Shown here piece after piece: positions 23,228-33,220 of a stretch of DNA of 64,000 nucleotides. The position numbers and the translations under genes are program-made. Source of the stretch: an uncultured Oscillibacter sp. Its GTDB lineage: Bacteria > Bacillota > Clostridia > Oscillospirales > Oscillospiraceae. The first letter of the stretch is position 1; each line of letters opens with the position of its first letter. The notes under the pieces are model-generated. The model was given only the letters and a program-made list of their open reading frames with translations, searched no databases and had not been told where the DNA came from. The stretch is from assembly GCA_910587705.1 (NCBI GenBank), contig CAJUMX010000013.1:1-64000 (forward strand). The letters run 5' to 3'.

Positions 23228-24547
23228 ATGCGCCGTCCAAGCGCCGTACAAACCCTTGCCCTGGGCTTTGCCCTGCTGATTTTGGCGGGGGCCTGTCTGC
23301 TGTCGCTGCCCATCGCCTCCCAAAGCGGGGAGAGCATCCCCTGGACCAGCGCTGTGTTTACCGCCGCGTCGGCCTCCTGCGTTACGGGGCTGACGGTGTA
23401 CGACACCGCCACCCAGTTCAGCGCCTTCGGGCAGATCGTGCTGCTGCTGCTGATTCAGATTGGAGGACTGGGCTTTGTGACGGCCTCCCTCCCGGCGGCG
23501 CTGCTGGCCCGGCGGCGGGTGGGTCTGCGGCAGCGGGCCCTGCTTCAGGACAGCGTGGGGGCCCTGCAATTGGGGGGTGTCGTCCGCCTGGCCAGGCGGG
23601 CCCTGCTGGTGACGGTCCTGTGCGAGGGCATAGGGGCGGCGCTGCTGACCCTCTGGTTCTGTCCCCGGTACGGCTTGGGAAAGGGGTTGTGGATGGCGGT
23701 ATTTCATGCGGTCTCCGCCTTTTGCAACGCGGGCTTTGACCTTTTGGGCACCGGCGCGTCCATCACCACAGTGGCGGGGGAGCCGCTGCTAAACCTTGTG
23801 CTGATGGCTCTGATTATTTGCGGGGGCCTGGGCTTTCTGGTGTGGGACGATATCCTGACCCACGGGCGGCGTTTCCGCCACTGGCGGCTCCACTCCAAAA
23901 TGGCCTTCACGGTGACGCTGCTCCTCTTCGTTGGCGGCGGATTGGCCTTTTGGTTTTTGGAGGCGGACCACGCCTTTGCCGGGGCGGACGGCCCCACCCG
24001 GGCGCTGATGGCGGCCTTTCAGTCGGTGACGGCCCGGACGGCGGGCTTTGCCTCCGTGGACCAGTCCTCTCTGAGCCAGGGGGGCGTGCTGCTGATGCTG
24101 GTTTTGATGTTTGTGGGCGCGGCCTCCGGGTCTACCGGTGGCGGCGTGAAGGTGAATACCTTCGCCGTGCTGGTTCTGGGGGTCCGGGCGCGTATCTGGC
24201 GGCAAAGCGACGTGAATGCCTTTCGCCGCCGTTTGGACGGCGGGGACATTCACAAGGCCTATTCCACCGCGGGCATCTACCTCTTCGGAGCGCTGTGCGG
24301 CTGTATGGTGCTGTGCGTCCAGGGCGTAGGTCTGGTGGACGCCTTGTACGAGACCTTTTCCGCCATGAGCACCGTGGGCCTTAGCCGGAATCTGACGGGA
24401 ACGCTGCCGCTGCTTTCCAAGTGGACGGTAATTTTGATGATGTTTGCCGGACGGGTGGGCAGCATGTCCGTGGCCATGGCGGTGACCCGCGGGCGGGACG
24501 CCGGGAACGGCCTGCGCTATGTGCCGGAAAAAATTCTGATTGGGTGA
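23228..24547 (+). CDS. ktrB: Potassium uptake membrane subunit KtrB/TrkH
   Basis: 439 residues, polytopic membrane protein with the four pore-loop repeats of the Trk/Ktr family. The filter glycines are seen in ASCVTGLT, AFCNAGFD, TARTAGFA and AMSTVGLS. Length fits KtrB. The frame is open upstream, but ATG 23228 stands seven bases after AGGAGG and gives MRRPSAVQTLALGF, a normal start. It is followed 15 bases later by the cytoplasmic regulator KtrA. Imports K+, probably coupled to Na+ or membrane potential. Confidence 0.94.
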   Translation: MRRPSAVQTLALGFALLILAGACLLSLPIASQSGESIPWTSAVFTAASASCVTGLTVYDTATQFSAFGQIVLLLLIQIGGLGFVTASLPAALLARRRVGLRQRALLQDSVGALQLGGVVRLARRALLVTVLCEGIGAALLTLWFCPRYGLGKGLWMAVFHAVSAFCNAGFDLLGTGASITTVAGEPLLNLVLMALIICGGLGFLVWDDILTHGRRFRHWRLHSKMAFTVTLLLFVGGGLAFWFLEADHAFAGADGPTRALMAAFQSVTARTAGFASVDQSSLSQGGVLLMLVLMFVGAASGSTGGGVKVNTFAVLVLGVRARIWRQSDVNAFRRRLDGGDIHKAYSTAGIYLFGALCGCMVLCVQGVGLVDALYETFSAMSTVGLSRNLTGTLPLLSKWTVILMMFAGRVGSMSVAMAVTRGRDAGNGLRYVPEKILIG

Positions 24548-24562
24548 GAGGGAGGACGGAGC

Positions 24563-25213
24563 ATGAAATCCTTTTTGGTCATCGGGCTGGGCCGCTTCGG
24601 GCGGCACCTGACCCGGTATCTGCTGGAGCTGGGCAATGAGGTCATGGTCCTGGACAAGGACGAGGAGAAGGTGTCCAAGGTGGCCTCCATGGCCACCGCC
24701 GCCTGCGTGGGGGACTGCCAGGACGAGCAAGTGCTGGAGGCCCTGGGGGTGCGGAATTTCGACGTGTGCTTTGTCTGCGTCCGGGACGACTTCCAGTGCT
24801 CCCTGGAGGCCACGGCGGCCTTGAAGGAGCTGGGGGCCCGGTTCGTGGTGGCCCGGGCGGACCAGGAGCGGCAGATCAAGTTCCTGCGGAAGATCGGGGC
24901 GGACTTCGTGGTTCACACGGAGATGGACATGGCCCGCCGGGCCGCCATCCGCTTCTCTGCGGAAAACGTCTTTGACTACTTTGAGCTGACGCCGAAATTT
25001 GCCGTGTTCGAGCTGGAGATTCCCGAGGAATGGGAGGGCCATACGGTGGTGGAGCTGGAGGTCCGGCAGAAGTACAATGTCAACATCCTGGGCGTAAAGA
25101 GCGGCGACGTAGTGGTGCCCCTGGTGGACCCCAACTACCGCTTCCGGGATGACGCGCATATCATCGTGGCTGGGGATAAGGAGGCGGGCATCCGCCTGAT
25201 GAATTTACATTAA
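24563..25213 (+). CDS. ktrA: Potassium uptake regulatory subunit KtrA (TrkA)
   Basis: 216 residues: RCK_N Rossmann domain (about 1-125; nucleotide motif GLGRFGRHL and acidic VLDKDE) and RCK_C domain (about 135-216). It forms the cytoplasmic ring that gates KtrB in response to ATP/ADP; RCK_C domains of this family often bind c-di-AMP in Firmicutes. ATG 24563 after GGAGGACGG. Cotranscribed with ktrB. Confidence 0.94.
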   Translation: MKSFLVIGLGRFGRHLTRYLLELGNEVMVLDKDEEKVSKVASMATAACVGDCQDEQVLEALGVRNFDVCFVCVRDDFQCSLEATAALKELGARFVVARADQERQIKFLRKIGADFVVHTEMDMARRAAIRFSAENVFDYFELTPKFAVFELEIPEEWEGHTVVELEVRQKYNVNILGVKSGDVVVPLVDPNYRFRDDAHIIVAGDKEAGIRLMNLH

Positions 25214-25266
25214 ATTCCGACATAGAATTCGAGGTTCTGCGCATGCTTCCTCTGAGGTGATGTTTC

Positions 25267-25449
25267 ATGTCAGAGGACAAGCGCGCGGTCAACAATCAAG
25301 ACGATGGGAAGCCGTTTCTCCGGCTGGAGCCGGAAAAGAGGATCTGCCCCATTCAGGACCCGGATTCCATCTACAAATATCCCTTGGCGACGTCCGAGGA
25401 GATGGGCTTCCGGGTACTGGACAATTTTCCCGAGGAGCACATTCAGTAA
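25267..25449 (+). CDS. Small hypothetical protein
   Basis: 60 residues, hydrophilic and acidic, beginning MSEDKRAVNNQ and ending DNFPEEHIQ. No membrane segment, no cysteine pair, one cysteine (RICPIQDPD). I do not recognise a family. Support: a GAGGTGA ribosome binding site eight bases upstream, a position 53 bases after ktrA on the same strand, and a terminator straight after the stop. It may be cotranscribed with ktrBA or be a standalone short gene. Confidence 0.5.
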   Translation: MSEDKRAVNNQDDGKPFLRLEPEKRICPIQDPDSIYKYPLATSEEMGFRVLDNFPEEHIQ

Positions 25450-25457
25450 GCGCGAAA

Positions 25458-25486
25458 CGCCCCCTCCGGTCAACCCGGAGGGGGCG
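25458..25486. terminator. Terminator between the small ORF and the aldolase gene
   Basis: CGCCCCCTCCGG/CCGGAGGGGGCG, twelve pairs with a five-base loop; a short T run (TTTCG) follows on the minus strand. Confidence 0.8.
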
Positions 25487-25497
25487 CGTTGGGAGCG

Positions 25498-26514
25498 TTA
25501 CTTGCAGGAGGCCAGGTCCCGGAGGAAGTCCTCCACCGCCTGTTCCGGCGTGGCCCAGCTGGCCACCAGGCGGATCATGGTGTGCCCCGCGTCCACGGCG
25601 TGGTCCACTTCGAACTCATAGCCCATGTCCTGGAGCTTCGTGACCACTTCGTTGGGCAGGACGGGGAACTGCTGGTTGGAGGGGGACTCCACCGGCAGGG
25701 GATAGCCCAAGGCGGCCACCCCGTCCCGGAGGCGGAGGGCCAGGGCGTTGGCATGGCGGGCGGCCTCCAGATAGGTGTCGTCCTCCAGCAGGGCCTGGAA
25801 CTGGACCCCCAGCAATCGGCCCTTAGCCAGCATGGCCCCCCGGCGCTTCATGTGCCAGCGGAAGTCTGGCCGGGGCTTGGCGAAAACCAGGGCCTCGCCA
25901 AAGAGGGCGCCGTTCTTGGTGCCGCCGATGTAAAAGACGTCCGCCAGGGCCGCGTAGTCTGGGAGGGTCATGTCCCCGCAGGCCAGGGCGGAGCCCAGCC
26001 TTGCCCCGTCCAGGAAGAGGAGGAGGCCGTGTTTGTCACAGCACTGCCGGAGGGCCTGGAGCTCCGCCTTGGAGTAGACGGTTCCGATCTCCGTGGTGTT
26101 GGAGACATAGGCCATGGCGGGCTTTACCTGGTGCTCGTCACTGTGGAGCTCCGGCACGGACTCGATCATGGCGGGGGTCAGCTTCCCGTCGGGGCTGGGG
26201 ACGGCGATGACCTTGTGGCCCGTGCCCTCAATGGCTCCGGTTTCGTGGACGTTGACGTGGCCCGTGTGGGCGGAAATCACCGCCTCATAGGGCTTTAGCA
26301 TGGCCTCAATCACCAGCAGATTTGTCTGGGTGCCCCCCACCAGGAAGTGGACGTCCGCCTCCGGCGCGGCGCAGAGAGAGCGGATGAGGTCCCGCGTTTT
26401 TTGGCAGAGGGGGTCCAGGCCGTAGCCCCGGGTCTGCTGGAAATTGGTCTCGGTGAGGGCCTTTAACACCTTGGGGTGGGCCCCCTCGCTGTAGTCGTTT
26501 CGGAAACTGTACAT
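25498..26514 (-). CDS. ltaE: Low-specificity threonine aldolase (beta-eliminating lyase family)
   Basis: 338 residues, PLP enzyme that splits threonine or allo-threonine to glycine and acetaldehyde. Family segments seen: FRNDYSEGAHPKVL, FLVGGTQTNLLVI, EINE-type SNTTEIGTVYSKAEL, LFLDGARLGSAL and the PLP lysine in FYIGGTKNGALFGEAL. The first twenty residues and overall length match the GLY1/LtaE-like group. ATG 26514. It has a promoter (TTGTTT-17-TATAAT) that overlaps the promoter of the divergent lipoprotein gene. A related activity on another beta-hydroxy amino acid is possible. Confidence 0.88.
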   Translation of the reverse strand: MYSFRNDYSEGAHPKVLKALTETNFQQTRGYGLDPLCQKTRDLIRSLCAAPEADVHFLVGGTQTNLLVIEAMLKPYEAVISAHTGHVNVHETGAIEGTGHKVIAVPSPDGKLTPAMIESVPELHSDEHQVKPAMAYVSNTTEIGTVYSKAELQALRQCCDKHGLLLFLDGARLGSALACGDMTLPDYAALADVFYIGGTKNGALFGEALVFAKPRPDFRWHMKRRGAMLAKGRLLGVQFQALLEDDTYLEAARHANALALRLRDGVAALGYPLPVESPSNQQFPVLPNEVVTKLQDMGYEFEVDHAVDAGHTMIRLVASWATPEQAVEDFLRDLASCK

Positions 26515-26577
26515 GGCGAACCTCCAGAAAGTAACAACCGCAGGGAAGAACTGTTACGGAATGTTACAGATTTGATG

Positions 26578-26611
26578 TTGAAATTATAGCGCGAATCCTG
26601 TATAAAAACAA
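26578..26611. promoter_or_regulatory. Overlapping antiparallel promoters of ltaE and the DUF4358 gene
   Basis: Plus strand: TTGAAA (26578-26583), 17-base spacer, TATAAA (26601-26606). Minus strand: TTGTTT (26611-26606), 17-base spacer, TATAAT (26588-26583). The two occupy the same 34 bases, so polymerase can serve only one at a time. Nearby are GTAACA, TGTTAC and TGTTAC repeats (26531-26568). Confidence 0.75.
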
Positions 26612-26670
26612 GGAACAGAACGAGAAAATTTTCCCGGCAGTCCGGGAACTGGGAGCGGGAGGAGATCGGG

Positions 26671-27168
26671 ATGAAGAGAAACGCGGTGTGGCTCCTGGCG
26701 GCTTTGTTGCTGCTGGCCTCCGGCTGCGGCGGGCAGCGGGAAGAAGGCGGGGCGGAGGAGGCGGATATTGCCCTGAACACCCTGTACGCCGGGATGGAGG
26801 AGCTTTGCGGCTGGGAAGAGGGCTACATGGCGGATGTGGAGGGGGAGCTGCTGGAGGGTTATTACCCCGGCCTCTCCGAAATCCCCGCGAAACAGCTGAT
26901 TGTCAAGGTCCCGGCCATGAGCTCCGACGTAAATGAGATTGTGCTGATGCAGGGGGAGACGGAGGAGGACGCGGAGTCCGCTGTCGCCATCCTCCAGGCC
27001 CGAATCGACGCCCAGGCGGAGGGCGGGGCCTGGTACCCCGAGAGCCTGGAGGCCTGGAAGGCGGCCAAGGTGCTGCGGGAGGGAACCTACGTGGCCCTGA
27101 TTGCCTCCGGGGCGCATCAGGAGACTTTAGAGGAGCAGTTCCGCCTCCCATTCCAACCCAAGGAGTAG
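26671..27168 (+). CDS. DUF4358-type lipoprotein
   Basis: 165 residues. A lipoprotein signal (MKRNAVWLLAALLLLASGC, lipobox ending at Cys19) is followed by a soluble domain typical of DUF4358 (PF14270): ALNTLYAGMEELCGW and the central EIVLMQGETEEDAESAVAILQARIDAQ. Function of the family is unknown, but it often stands next to MBOAT and DHHW genes, as here (three bases before the MBOAT gene). ATG 26671 has GGAGG eight bases upstream. Anchored to the outer face of the membrane. Confidence 0.82.
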   Translation: MKRNAVWLLAALLLLASGCGGQREEGGAEEADIALNTLYAGMEELCGWEEGYMADVEGELLEGYYPGLSEIPAKQLIVKVPAMSSDVNEIVLMQGETEEDAESAVAILQARIDAQAEGGAWYPESLEAWKAAKVLREGTYVALIASGAHQETLEEQFRLPFQPKE

Positions 27169-27171
27169 GCC

Positions 27172-28566
27172 ATGGTTTTCAGCAGTCTGACGTTTCTATT
27201 CGGATACCTGCCGCTGACGCTGGCACTGTACTTTCTTACGCCGCTTCGGCGGCGTAATTTTGTGCTGCTGATAACCAGCCTTTTTTTCTACGGCTGGGGA
27301 GAGCCGGTATACGTGGGGGTTATGTTCCTCTCCATCTTCATCGACTACACCCACGGCCTCCTGGTGGAGCGGTTCCGGCAGCGGGACCGGCTGGCGCGGT
27401 GGTTTGTGGGGCAGTCGGTGGTGTTCAACCTTCTGCTTTTGGGCTTTTTCAAGTACTGGGATTTCCTGGCGGCGAATTTGTCCCTGCTTCCGGGGGTAAC
27501 GGTTCCCCAACTGGGACTGCCCCTGCCCCTGGGCATTTCCTTTTTCACCTTCCAGACCATGAGCTATACCATCGACGTCTACCGCCGGGACGCACCGGTC
27601 CAGCGGAACATCATCGACTTCGGGGCCTACGTGACGCTGTTTCCCCAGCTCATTGCCGGGCCCATCGTGAAGTACAAGACCGTGGCGGCGGAGCTGGTTC
27701 ACCGGACTGTCACGTCCCAGGACTTCGCGGAGGGGGCCTGCCGGTTCACCGTGGGCCTTGCCAAGAAGGTTTTGCTGGCCAACGCCGCCGGGGCCCTGTG
27801 GGAGAGCTGCCAGGCCTCTCAAAACGCCGGGGCGCTGACGGTTGCCGGGGGCTGGACGGGGCTGTTCGCTTTCGGCCTCCAGATTTACTTTGACTTCTCC
27901 GGCTACTCCGACATGGCCATCGGCCTGGGGCGGATTCTGGGCTTCCGCTTTGACGAGAACTTTGACCACCCCTATCTCTCCACCTCCGTGGGGGAGTTCT
28001 GGCGGCGGTGGCACATGTCCCTGACCTCCTGGTTCCGGGAGTACCTGTACTTCCCCCTGGGGGGCAGCCGGGCGGGGAGCGCCAGGACCCTTCGGAATCT
28101 GCTCATTGTCTGGTTCTGCACCGGCTTCTGGCACGGGGCCAGCTGGAACTTTGTCCTGTGGGGCTTGTATTTCGGCCTGTGGCTCATCCTGGAGCGCTTC
28201 GTTTTGAAAGACCTTCTGACCCGGACGCCGGTTTTGGTGAAGCGGTTCTATACGTTGCTGGTGGTTTTCGTGGGCTGGGGCATTTTCGCCATGGAGGACC
28301 TGGGCGTCTGCGGACGGTATCTGGCGGTGTGCTTTGGGAACGGGCCCCTCTGGTCCGCCCCGGACGGGTACCGCTTGCGGAGCTGGGCCCTGATTCTGCT
28401 CCTGCTGGTCCTGGGCTCCACCACTTTGGCGGCGGACCTTTGGAAGAAGATTCCGGAGCGGGGAAGGAAGGTCCTGATCCCGGTGCTGATGGCCCTGGGG
28501 CTGGTGGTCTCCACCGCCTATCTGGTGGACGGCAGCTACAATCCCTTCTTGTATTTCCGGTTTTAA
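27172..28566 (+). CDS. MBOAT-family O-acyltransferase (AlgI/DltB-like)
   Basis: 464 residues with about ten to eleven transmembrane segments. MBOAT landmarks are FFKYWDFL, GISFFTFQTMSYTIDVYR, the FWRRWHMSLTSWFREYLYFPLGGSR motif and the catalytic histidine in CTGFWHGASWNF. It carries acyl (usually acetyl) groups across the membrane for attachment to a cell-surface polymer, by analogy with AlgI and PatA/PatB. Three bases after the DUF4358 gene and 12 before the DHHW gene, so one operon. The polymer is not identified. Confidence 0.93.
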   Translation: MVFSSLTFLFGYLPLTLALYFLTPLRRRNFVLLITSLFFYGWGEPVYVGVMFLSIFIDYTHGLLVERFRQRDRLARWFVGQSVVFNLLLLGFFKYWDFLAANLSLLPGVTVPQLGLPLPLGISFFTFQTMSYTIDVYRRDAPVQRNIIDFGAYVTLFPQLIAGPIVKYKTVAAELVHRTVTSQDFAEGACRFTVGLAKKVLLANAAGALWESCQASQNAGALTVAGGWTGLFAFGLQIYFDFSGYSDMAIGLGRILGFRFDENFDHPYLSTSVGEFWRRWHMSLTSWFREYLYFPLGGSRAGSARTLRNLLIVWFCTGFWHGASWNFVLWGLYFGLWLILERFVLKDLLTRTPVLVKRFYTLLVVFVGWGIFAMEDLGVCGRYLAVCFGNGPLWSAPDGYRLRSWALILLLLVLGSTTLAADLWKKIPERGRKVLIPVLMALGLVVSTAYLVDGSYNPFLYFRF

Positions 28567-28578
28567 GGAGGCGGTGAG

Positions 28579-29718
28579 ATGACAACAAGATACAGCCGCT
28601 TCCTGTCGGCCTTTTTCTGTGTGTTTCTGGGGGGGCTGCTTGCCTGGCACCTCCTCCTGCCGGACCGGGACCGCTCCGACGTGGAGAACCGGACCCTGGC
28701 CCAGCTCCCGGAATTCTCCTGGGAGAGCTTGAAGGACGGCAGCTTTACCAAGAGCGTGGAGGAGTACTTCGCGGACCAGTTCCCCCTCCGGGACCAATGG
28801 ACGGGCCTCAAGGCCCGGACGGAGCAGGTCCTGGGCAAGCGGGAGTTCAACGGGGTCTACCTCTGCGGCGATGCGCTGATCGCCAAGGTGGAGCCCCCCA
28901 AGGACGGCCTGGAGGAGAAGAATCTGAGCTATGTCTCCCGCCTGGCGGAGCGGACGGAGCTTCCGGTGTACCTGGGCCTGATCCCCTCGGCGGCGGAAAT
29001 ACGAAAGGATGATTTGCCCAAAGGGGCGGAGAGCTGGGACCAGGCGGCGTTCATCGCCCGGGGGTTGGAGCTGGAGGGCGTGGAGCCTATTGATTTCCTG
29101 ACGGCCCTCCGGGACCATGCCGGGGAGAGGACCTGGGAGGGCATTTTCTACCGCACGGACCACCACTGGACCACTTTGGGGGCCTATTACGGCTATACCG
29201 CATTGATGGAATCCCTGGGCCGGGGGGAGGAGGTGCTGGAGCAGGAGGCATATGAGAGACGCTCCTTTCCTCCGGTCTCCAACGGCTTCCAGGGCACCCT
29301 CTACTCCCAGTCCGGCATCCACTGGCTGGAGCCGGACAGCATCGAGTTCTGGGTGGAGGACAAGGGCCTTTCCGTCACCTCCTGGCGGGACGGCACGCCA
29401 AAGGAAGCGAGCTTATATGATTCTGACTATCTGGGGAAGAAGGACAAATATTCCGCCTTCCTGGGGGGCAACCAGCCTCTTTGCGTCATCCAAAATCCCG
29501 AGGGAACAGGGAAGCTGCTGGTGATCCGGGATTCCTACGCGGATTCCATGGCCCCCTTCCTGGCCCTGCACTTTGAGGAGGTCCACCTGCTGGACCCCCG
29601 GTATTACCGCTATTCCGCCGCGAAGTACGCAGAGGAAAACGGCCTGGACGCCATCGCTGTGGTGTACAGCGTGCCCAATTTCATCACGGACCGGAATTTG
29701 GTCTTGCTGATTCAGTGA
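28579..29718 (+). CDS. DHHW-family protein (AlgJ/AlgX-like SGNH acetyltransferase partner)
   Basis: 379 residues with one N-terminal membrane anchor (about 8-27) and an extracellular SGNH-like domain. Motifs: RTDHHWTTLGAYYGY (residues 192-206; the DHHW motif with catalytic Asp and His) and VIRDSYADSMAPFL (catalytic serine about 316). Such proteins take acetyl groups delivered by MBOAT proteins and put them on an exopolysaccharide or wall polymer. The DVENRTLAQLPEFSW segment after the anchor is typical of the family. Last gene of the operon; a terminator follows. Confidence 0.9.
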   Translation: MTTRYSRFLSAFFCVFLGGLLAWHLLLPDRDRSDVENRTLAQLPEFSWESLKDGSFTKSVEEYFADQFPLRDQWTGLKARTEQVLGKREFNGVYLCGDALIAKVEPPKDGLEEKNLSYVSRLAERTELPVYLGLIPSAAEIRKDDLPKGAESWDQAAFIARGLELEGVEPIDFLTALRDHAGERTWEGIFYRTDHHWTTLGAYYGYTALMESLGRGEEVLEQEAYERRSFPPVSNGFQGTLYSQSGIHWLEPDSIEFWVEDKGLSVTSWRDGTPKEASLYDSDYLGKKDKYSAFLGGNQPLCVIQNPEGTGKLLVIRDSYADSMAPFLALHFEEVHLLDPRYYRYSAAKYAEENGLDAIAVVYSVPNFITDRNLVLLIQ

Positions 29719-29743
29719 AGGGGCCATACCGTAAAAGAAAAAA

Positions 29744-29780
29744 GCGCCTGGGCAGGTCCATGCCGGACCCGCCCAGGCGC
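29744..29780. terminator. Bidirectional terminator after the DHHW gene
   Basis: GCGCCTGGGC...GCCCAGGCGC with an inner GGTCC/GGACC stem; on the minus strand followed by TTTTTTCTTTT. Confidence 0.93.
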
Positions 29781-29786
29781 CTTTGC

Positions 29787-30830
29787 TTATGGCTTTTGGT
29801 TCAGAACGCAGGAGGCCCAGACCGCATTGTGGTCGGACAGCTCCTCCCCGGTAAACGCCGCCAGAGCGCTGCCCGCCGGAGCGAAGCCGCAGTCCTCCCG
29901 CCGGGTGGAGATGGTACGGCTCTCTCCGGTTTCCAGCCCCCGGACCAGCAGCCAGTCCAGCCGCAGGTCCAAATGCCCCCCGCCGGGGAGAGGCTTGCGC
30001 CGGGTGGCCACGGCCTTGTCCGGCAGAAGGCGGTAGCCCGCTTTTTCCGCCGCTACGAGGCAGCCCTCCCAGGACGCCACATCCTCTAAGCACCGGCGCT
30101 GGAGCTCGGGGCTTCCCGCCACGGCTTGAATGGCGTCCTTGTCCCGACCGTCAAAGGTGTTGGTGTTCAAATCGCCGCCCAGAATCACCGGCATGCCGGG
30201 GAACAGAGCGTCCGCCTCCGCCAGCACGGTCTCCAGCTGGGCCTGGCGGCCCGGGCCATGGGTCCGGTTTTCCAGGTGGATGGTGCCCACGCCCACCGGC
30301 GTGCCCGCCACGTCCAGCTCCGCCAGAATCGCCAGCCGCCCGCCAATGCGCCGCTGGCGGTCAAAGTACCAGTTGTACTGCTCCGGCAGACGGACCACCT
30401 GGGCCCGCCGGATGGGCCAGCGGGAGAAGATGGCGTTGCCGTGGAAGCCCTTGGGGTCCGCGCCGTTTACCAGCTCGATGAACTCCAGGCCGAACACCGC
30501 GTTCATCCCCAGCCGCTCCGCCAGCTCTAAGGTGGTGTTTTTTCCGCCGGAGCGGACACAGCCATCGTCCAGTTCGTTGGCGAGGATCACGTCAAAGGGC
30601 CGGACCGCCGGACAGTGCTCCAGAAAGTCCCCCAGCTCGTCCAGGTACACGCCCCGCTCCATATTGAACATCAGCACGCCCAAAGACTCCGGGGCCCTGA
30701 CTGGGGCCGGGGCCAGGTTGTGAACCTCCGCTTGGGAAAATGGGGAAATTTTTGCCATGACCTCCGCCTGGGAGGTGTGGTCCAGCAGCGCCCCCAGGCG
30801 CTGCCGCTCCTCGTTGGACAGTCCCTTCAT
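29787..30830 (-). CDS. Endonuclease/exonuclease/phosphatase-family protein
   Basis: 347 residues, EEP superfamily (DNase I-like fold). Metal and catalytic residues appear in ILANELDDG, GTIHLENRTHG, ILGGDLNTNTFD, LDWLLVRG and SDHNAVWASC. No signal peptide, so probably cytoplasmic; substrates in the superfamily range from DNA to phospholipids and inositol phosphates. The frame is open to 30932, but ATG 30830 has AAGGAGG eight bases upstream. A promoter TTGACG-18-TATCCT stands at 30887-30858. Confidence 0.82.
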   Translation of the reverse strand: MKGLSNEERQRLGALLDHTSQAEVMAKISPFSQAEVHNLAPAPVRAPESLGVLMFNMERGVYLDELGDFLEHCPAVRPFDVILANELDDGCVRSGGKNTTLELAERLGMNAVFGLEFIELVNGADPKGFHGNAIFSRWPIRRAQVVRLPEQYNWYFDRQRRIGGRLAILAELDVAGTPVGVGTIHLENRTHGPGRQAQLETVLAEADALFPGMPVILGGDLNTNTFDGRDKDAIQAVAGSPELQRRCLEDVASWEGCLVAAEKAGYRLLPDKAVATRRKPLPGGGHLDLRLDWLLVRGLETGESRTISTRREDCGFAPAGSALAAFTGEELSDHNAVWASCVLNQKP

Positions 30831-30857
30831 GTTGTCCGCCTCCTTTGCTTTGGAGAT

Positions 30858-30887
30858 AGGATACCATGCTTTTCCAGGTTCCGTCAA
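30858..30887 (-). promoter_or_regulatory. Promoter of the EEP-family gene
   Basis: Minus strand TTGACG, 18-base spacer, TATCCT with TGG before the -10. Confidence 0.6.
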
Positions 30888-30928
30888 GCCTGTCCAGGCA
30901 GCGGGGCCATTGAATTGCTTACGCAATT

Positions 30929-31576
30929 TCAATCAAACCAGCCCTTTACCCGGCTGGACACAAAAGCAATGGCGGGCCCCAGGCAAAAGCCGGTGATCAG
31001 CGTCGTCAGGCCCACCGCCGCCCCCAGCAGGAAGCCGGTGGATAAAAGCGAAATGTCCCACAGCGTCCGGACGGACCGGAAGCTCCATTTGGTGGTATGC
31101 GCCGCAATCAGTTGGGGAACCGCGTCATAGGGCGCGACGCCCATGTCCACCACCATGTAGAAGGAGGCGGCAACCAAAAACCCCACCATGCTGACCGCAA
31201 AGAGGAGAATCCGTTCCGTCATGGAAAAGCCCTCCGGCGGTATCAGGGCTTCCAGCCGGCGCATAAAGAAATCCGCGATGTACCCGAGCCCCACCATATT
31301 GCCAACAGTACCAATGCCGATACGGGACAGGTCCAGCAAAATGACGGGGAAAAACAGCAGGAGATTGAATACAAGCTGGCAGGTTCCGAAGGATACGCCG
31401 GTCCGGGCGGAAATTCCCAGGGAGAAGGTTGAGCCGGGGTCCGTTCCAAACCCCACCGTCTTAAATACCGCAACACAAAGCCCGATGATGATTAAGCTGG
31501 CAGTCAGCACCACCAGCCTGCGTCCCATGTGGGGGCGCACTAGGTTCATGGCAAGGGTTTTTGCTTTCATAAACAT
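30929..31576 (-). CDS. YczE/YyaS/YitT-family membrane protein
   Basis: 215 residues with about five transmembrane segments. Family stretches: GTDPGSTFSLGIS after the first helix, VGNMVGLGYIADFF, and MVVDMGVAPYDAVPQLIA, as in YczE-like proteins (DUF6198). Function unknown; related proteins have been tied to lantibiotic or surfactin regulation only in Bacillus. ATG 31576 or ATG 31570 are both possible; ribosome binding site spacing does not decide. It has a perfect promoter, TTGACA-17-TATAAT. Confidence 0.82.
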   Translation of the reverse strand: MFMKAKTLAMNLVRPHMGRRLVVLTASLIIIGLCVAVFKTVGFGTDPGSTFSLGISARTGVSFGTCQLVFNLLLFFPVILLDLSRIGIGTVGNMVGLGYIADFFMRRLEALIPPEGFSMTERILLFAVSMVGFLVAASFYMVVDMGVAPYDAVPQLIAAHTTKWSFRSVRTLWDISLLSTGFLLGAAVGLTTLITGFCLGPAIAFVSSRVKGWFD

Positions 31577-31621
31577 GCCTCTTTCCTCAAAAGAAAAACT
31601 GCCTCTGCAACAGCGGGACGG

Positions 31622-31650
31622 ATTATACTACCGGGACCGCTGGCTGTCAA
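31622..31650 (-). promoter_or_regulatory. Consensus promoter of the YczE-like gene
   Basis: Minus strand TTGACA, 17-base spacer, TATAAT: both hexamers match the consensus exactly. Confidence 0.88.
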
Positions 31651-31730
31651 TCCCCAAAATCGGCAGACGCCCAGAGTGGCCTCTGGGGCGTATTTATCTG
31701 TGGCAGAATGGCTTTCCTGGAAAGACAGCC

Positions 31731-31759
31731 TTGCTTTTATGGCCCTTTGCGTCTATAAT
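31731..31759 (+). promoter_or_regulatory. Promoter of fumC
   Basis: TTGCTT, 17-base spacer, TATAAT, about 32 bases before ATG 31792. Confidence 0.75.
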
Positions 31760-31791
31760 AAGCGCCATAAAAAACGAAAAGGGGAACTGCT

Positions 31792-33153
<1,362 letters not shown>

Positions 33154-33220
33154 ACCATCCGCCGGGGGCCGTGGCATGTTTGTGAAAATCAGAGAATTTA
33201 TTATACTACCGAATTAGCGC

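Noticed and set aside
27196..29322. 708-codon open frame on the minus strand across the MBOAT and DHHW genes
   Set aside because: Proline/glutamine/arginine-rich shadow frame spanning two real genes with catalytic motifs on the other strand.
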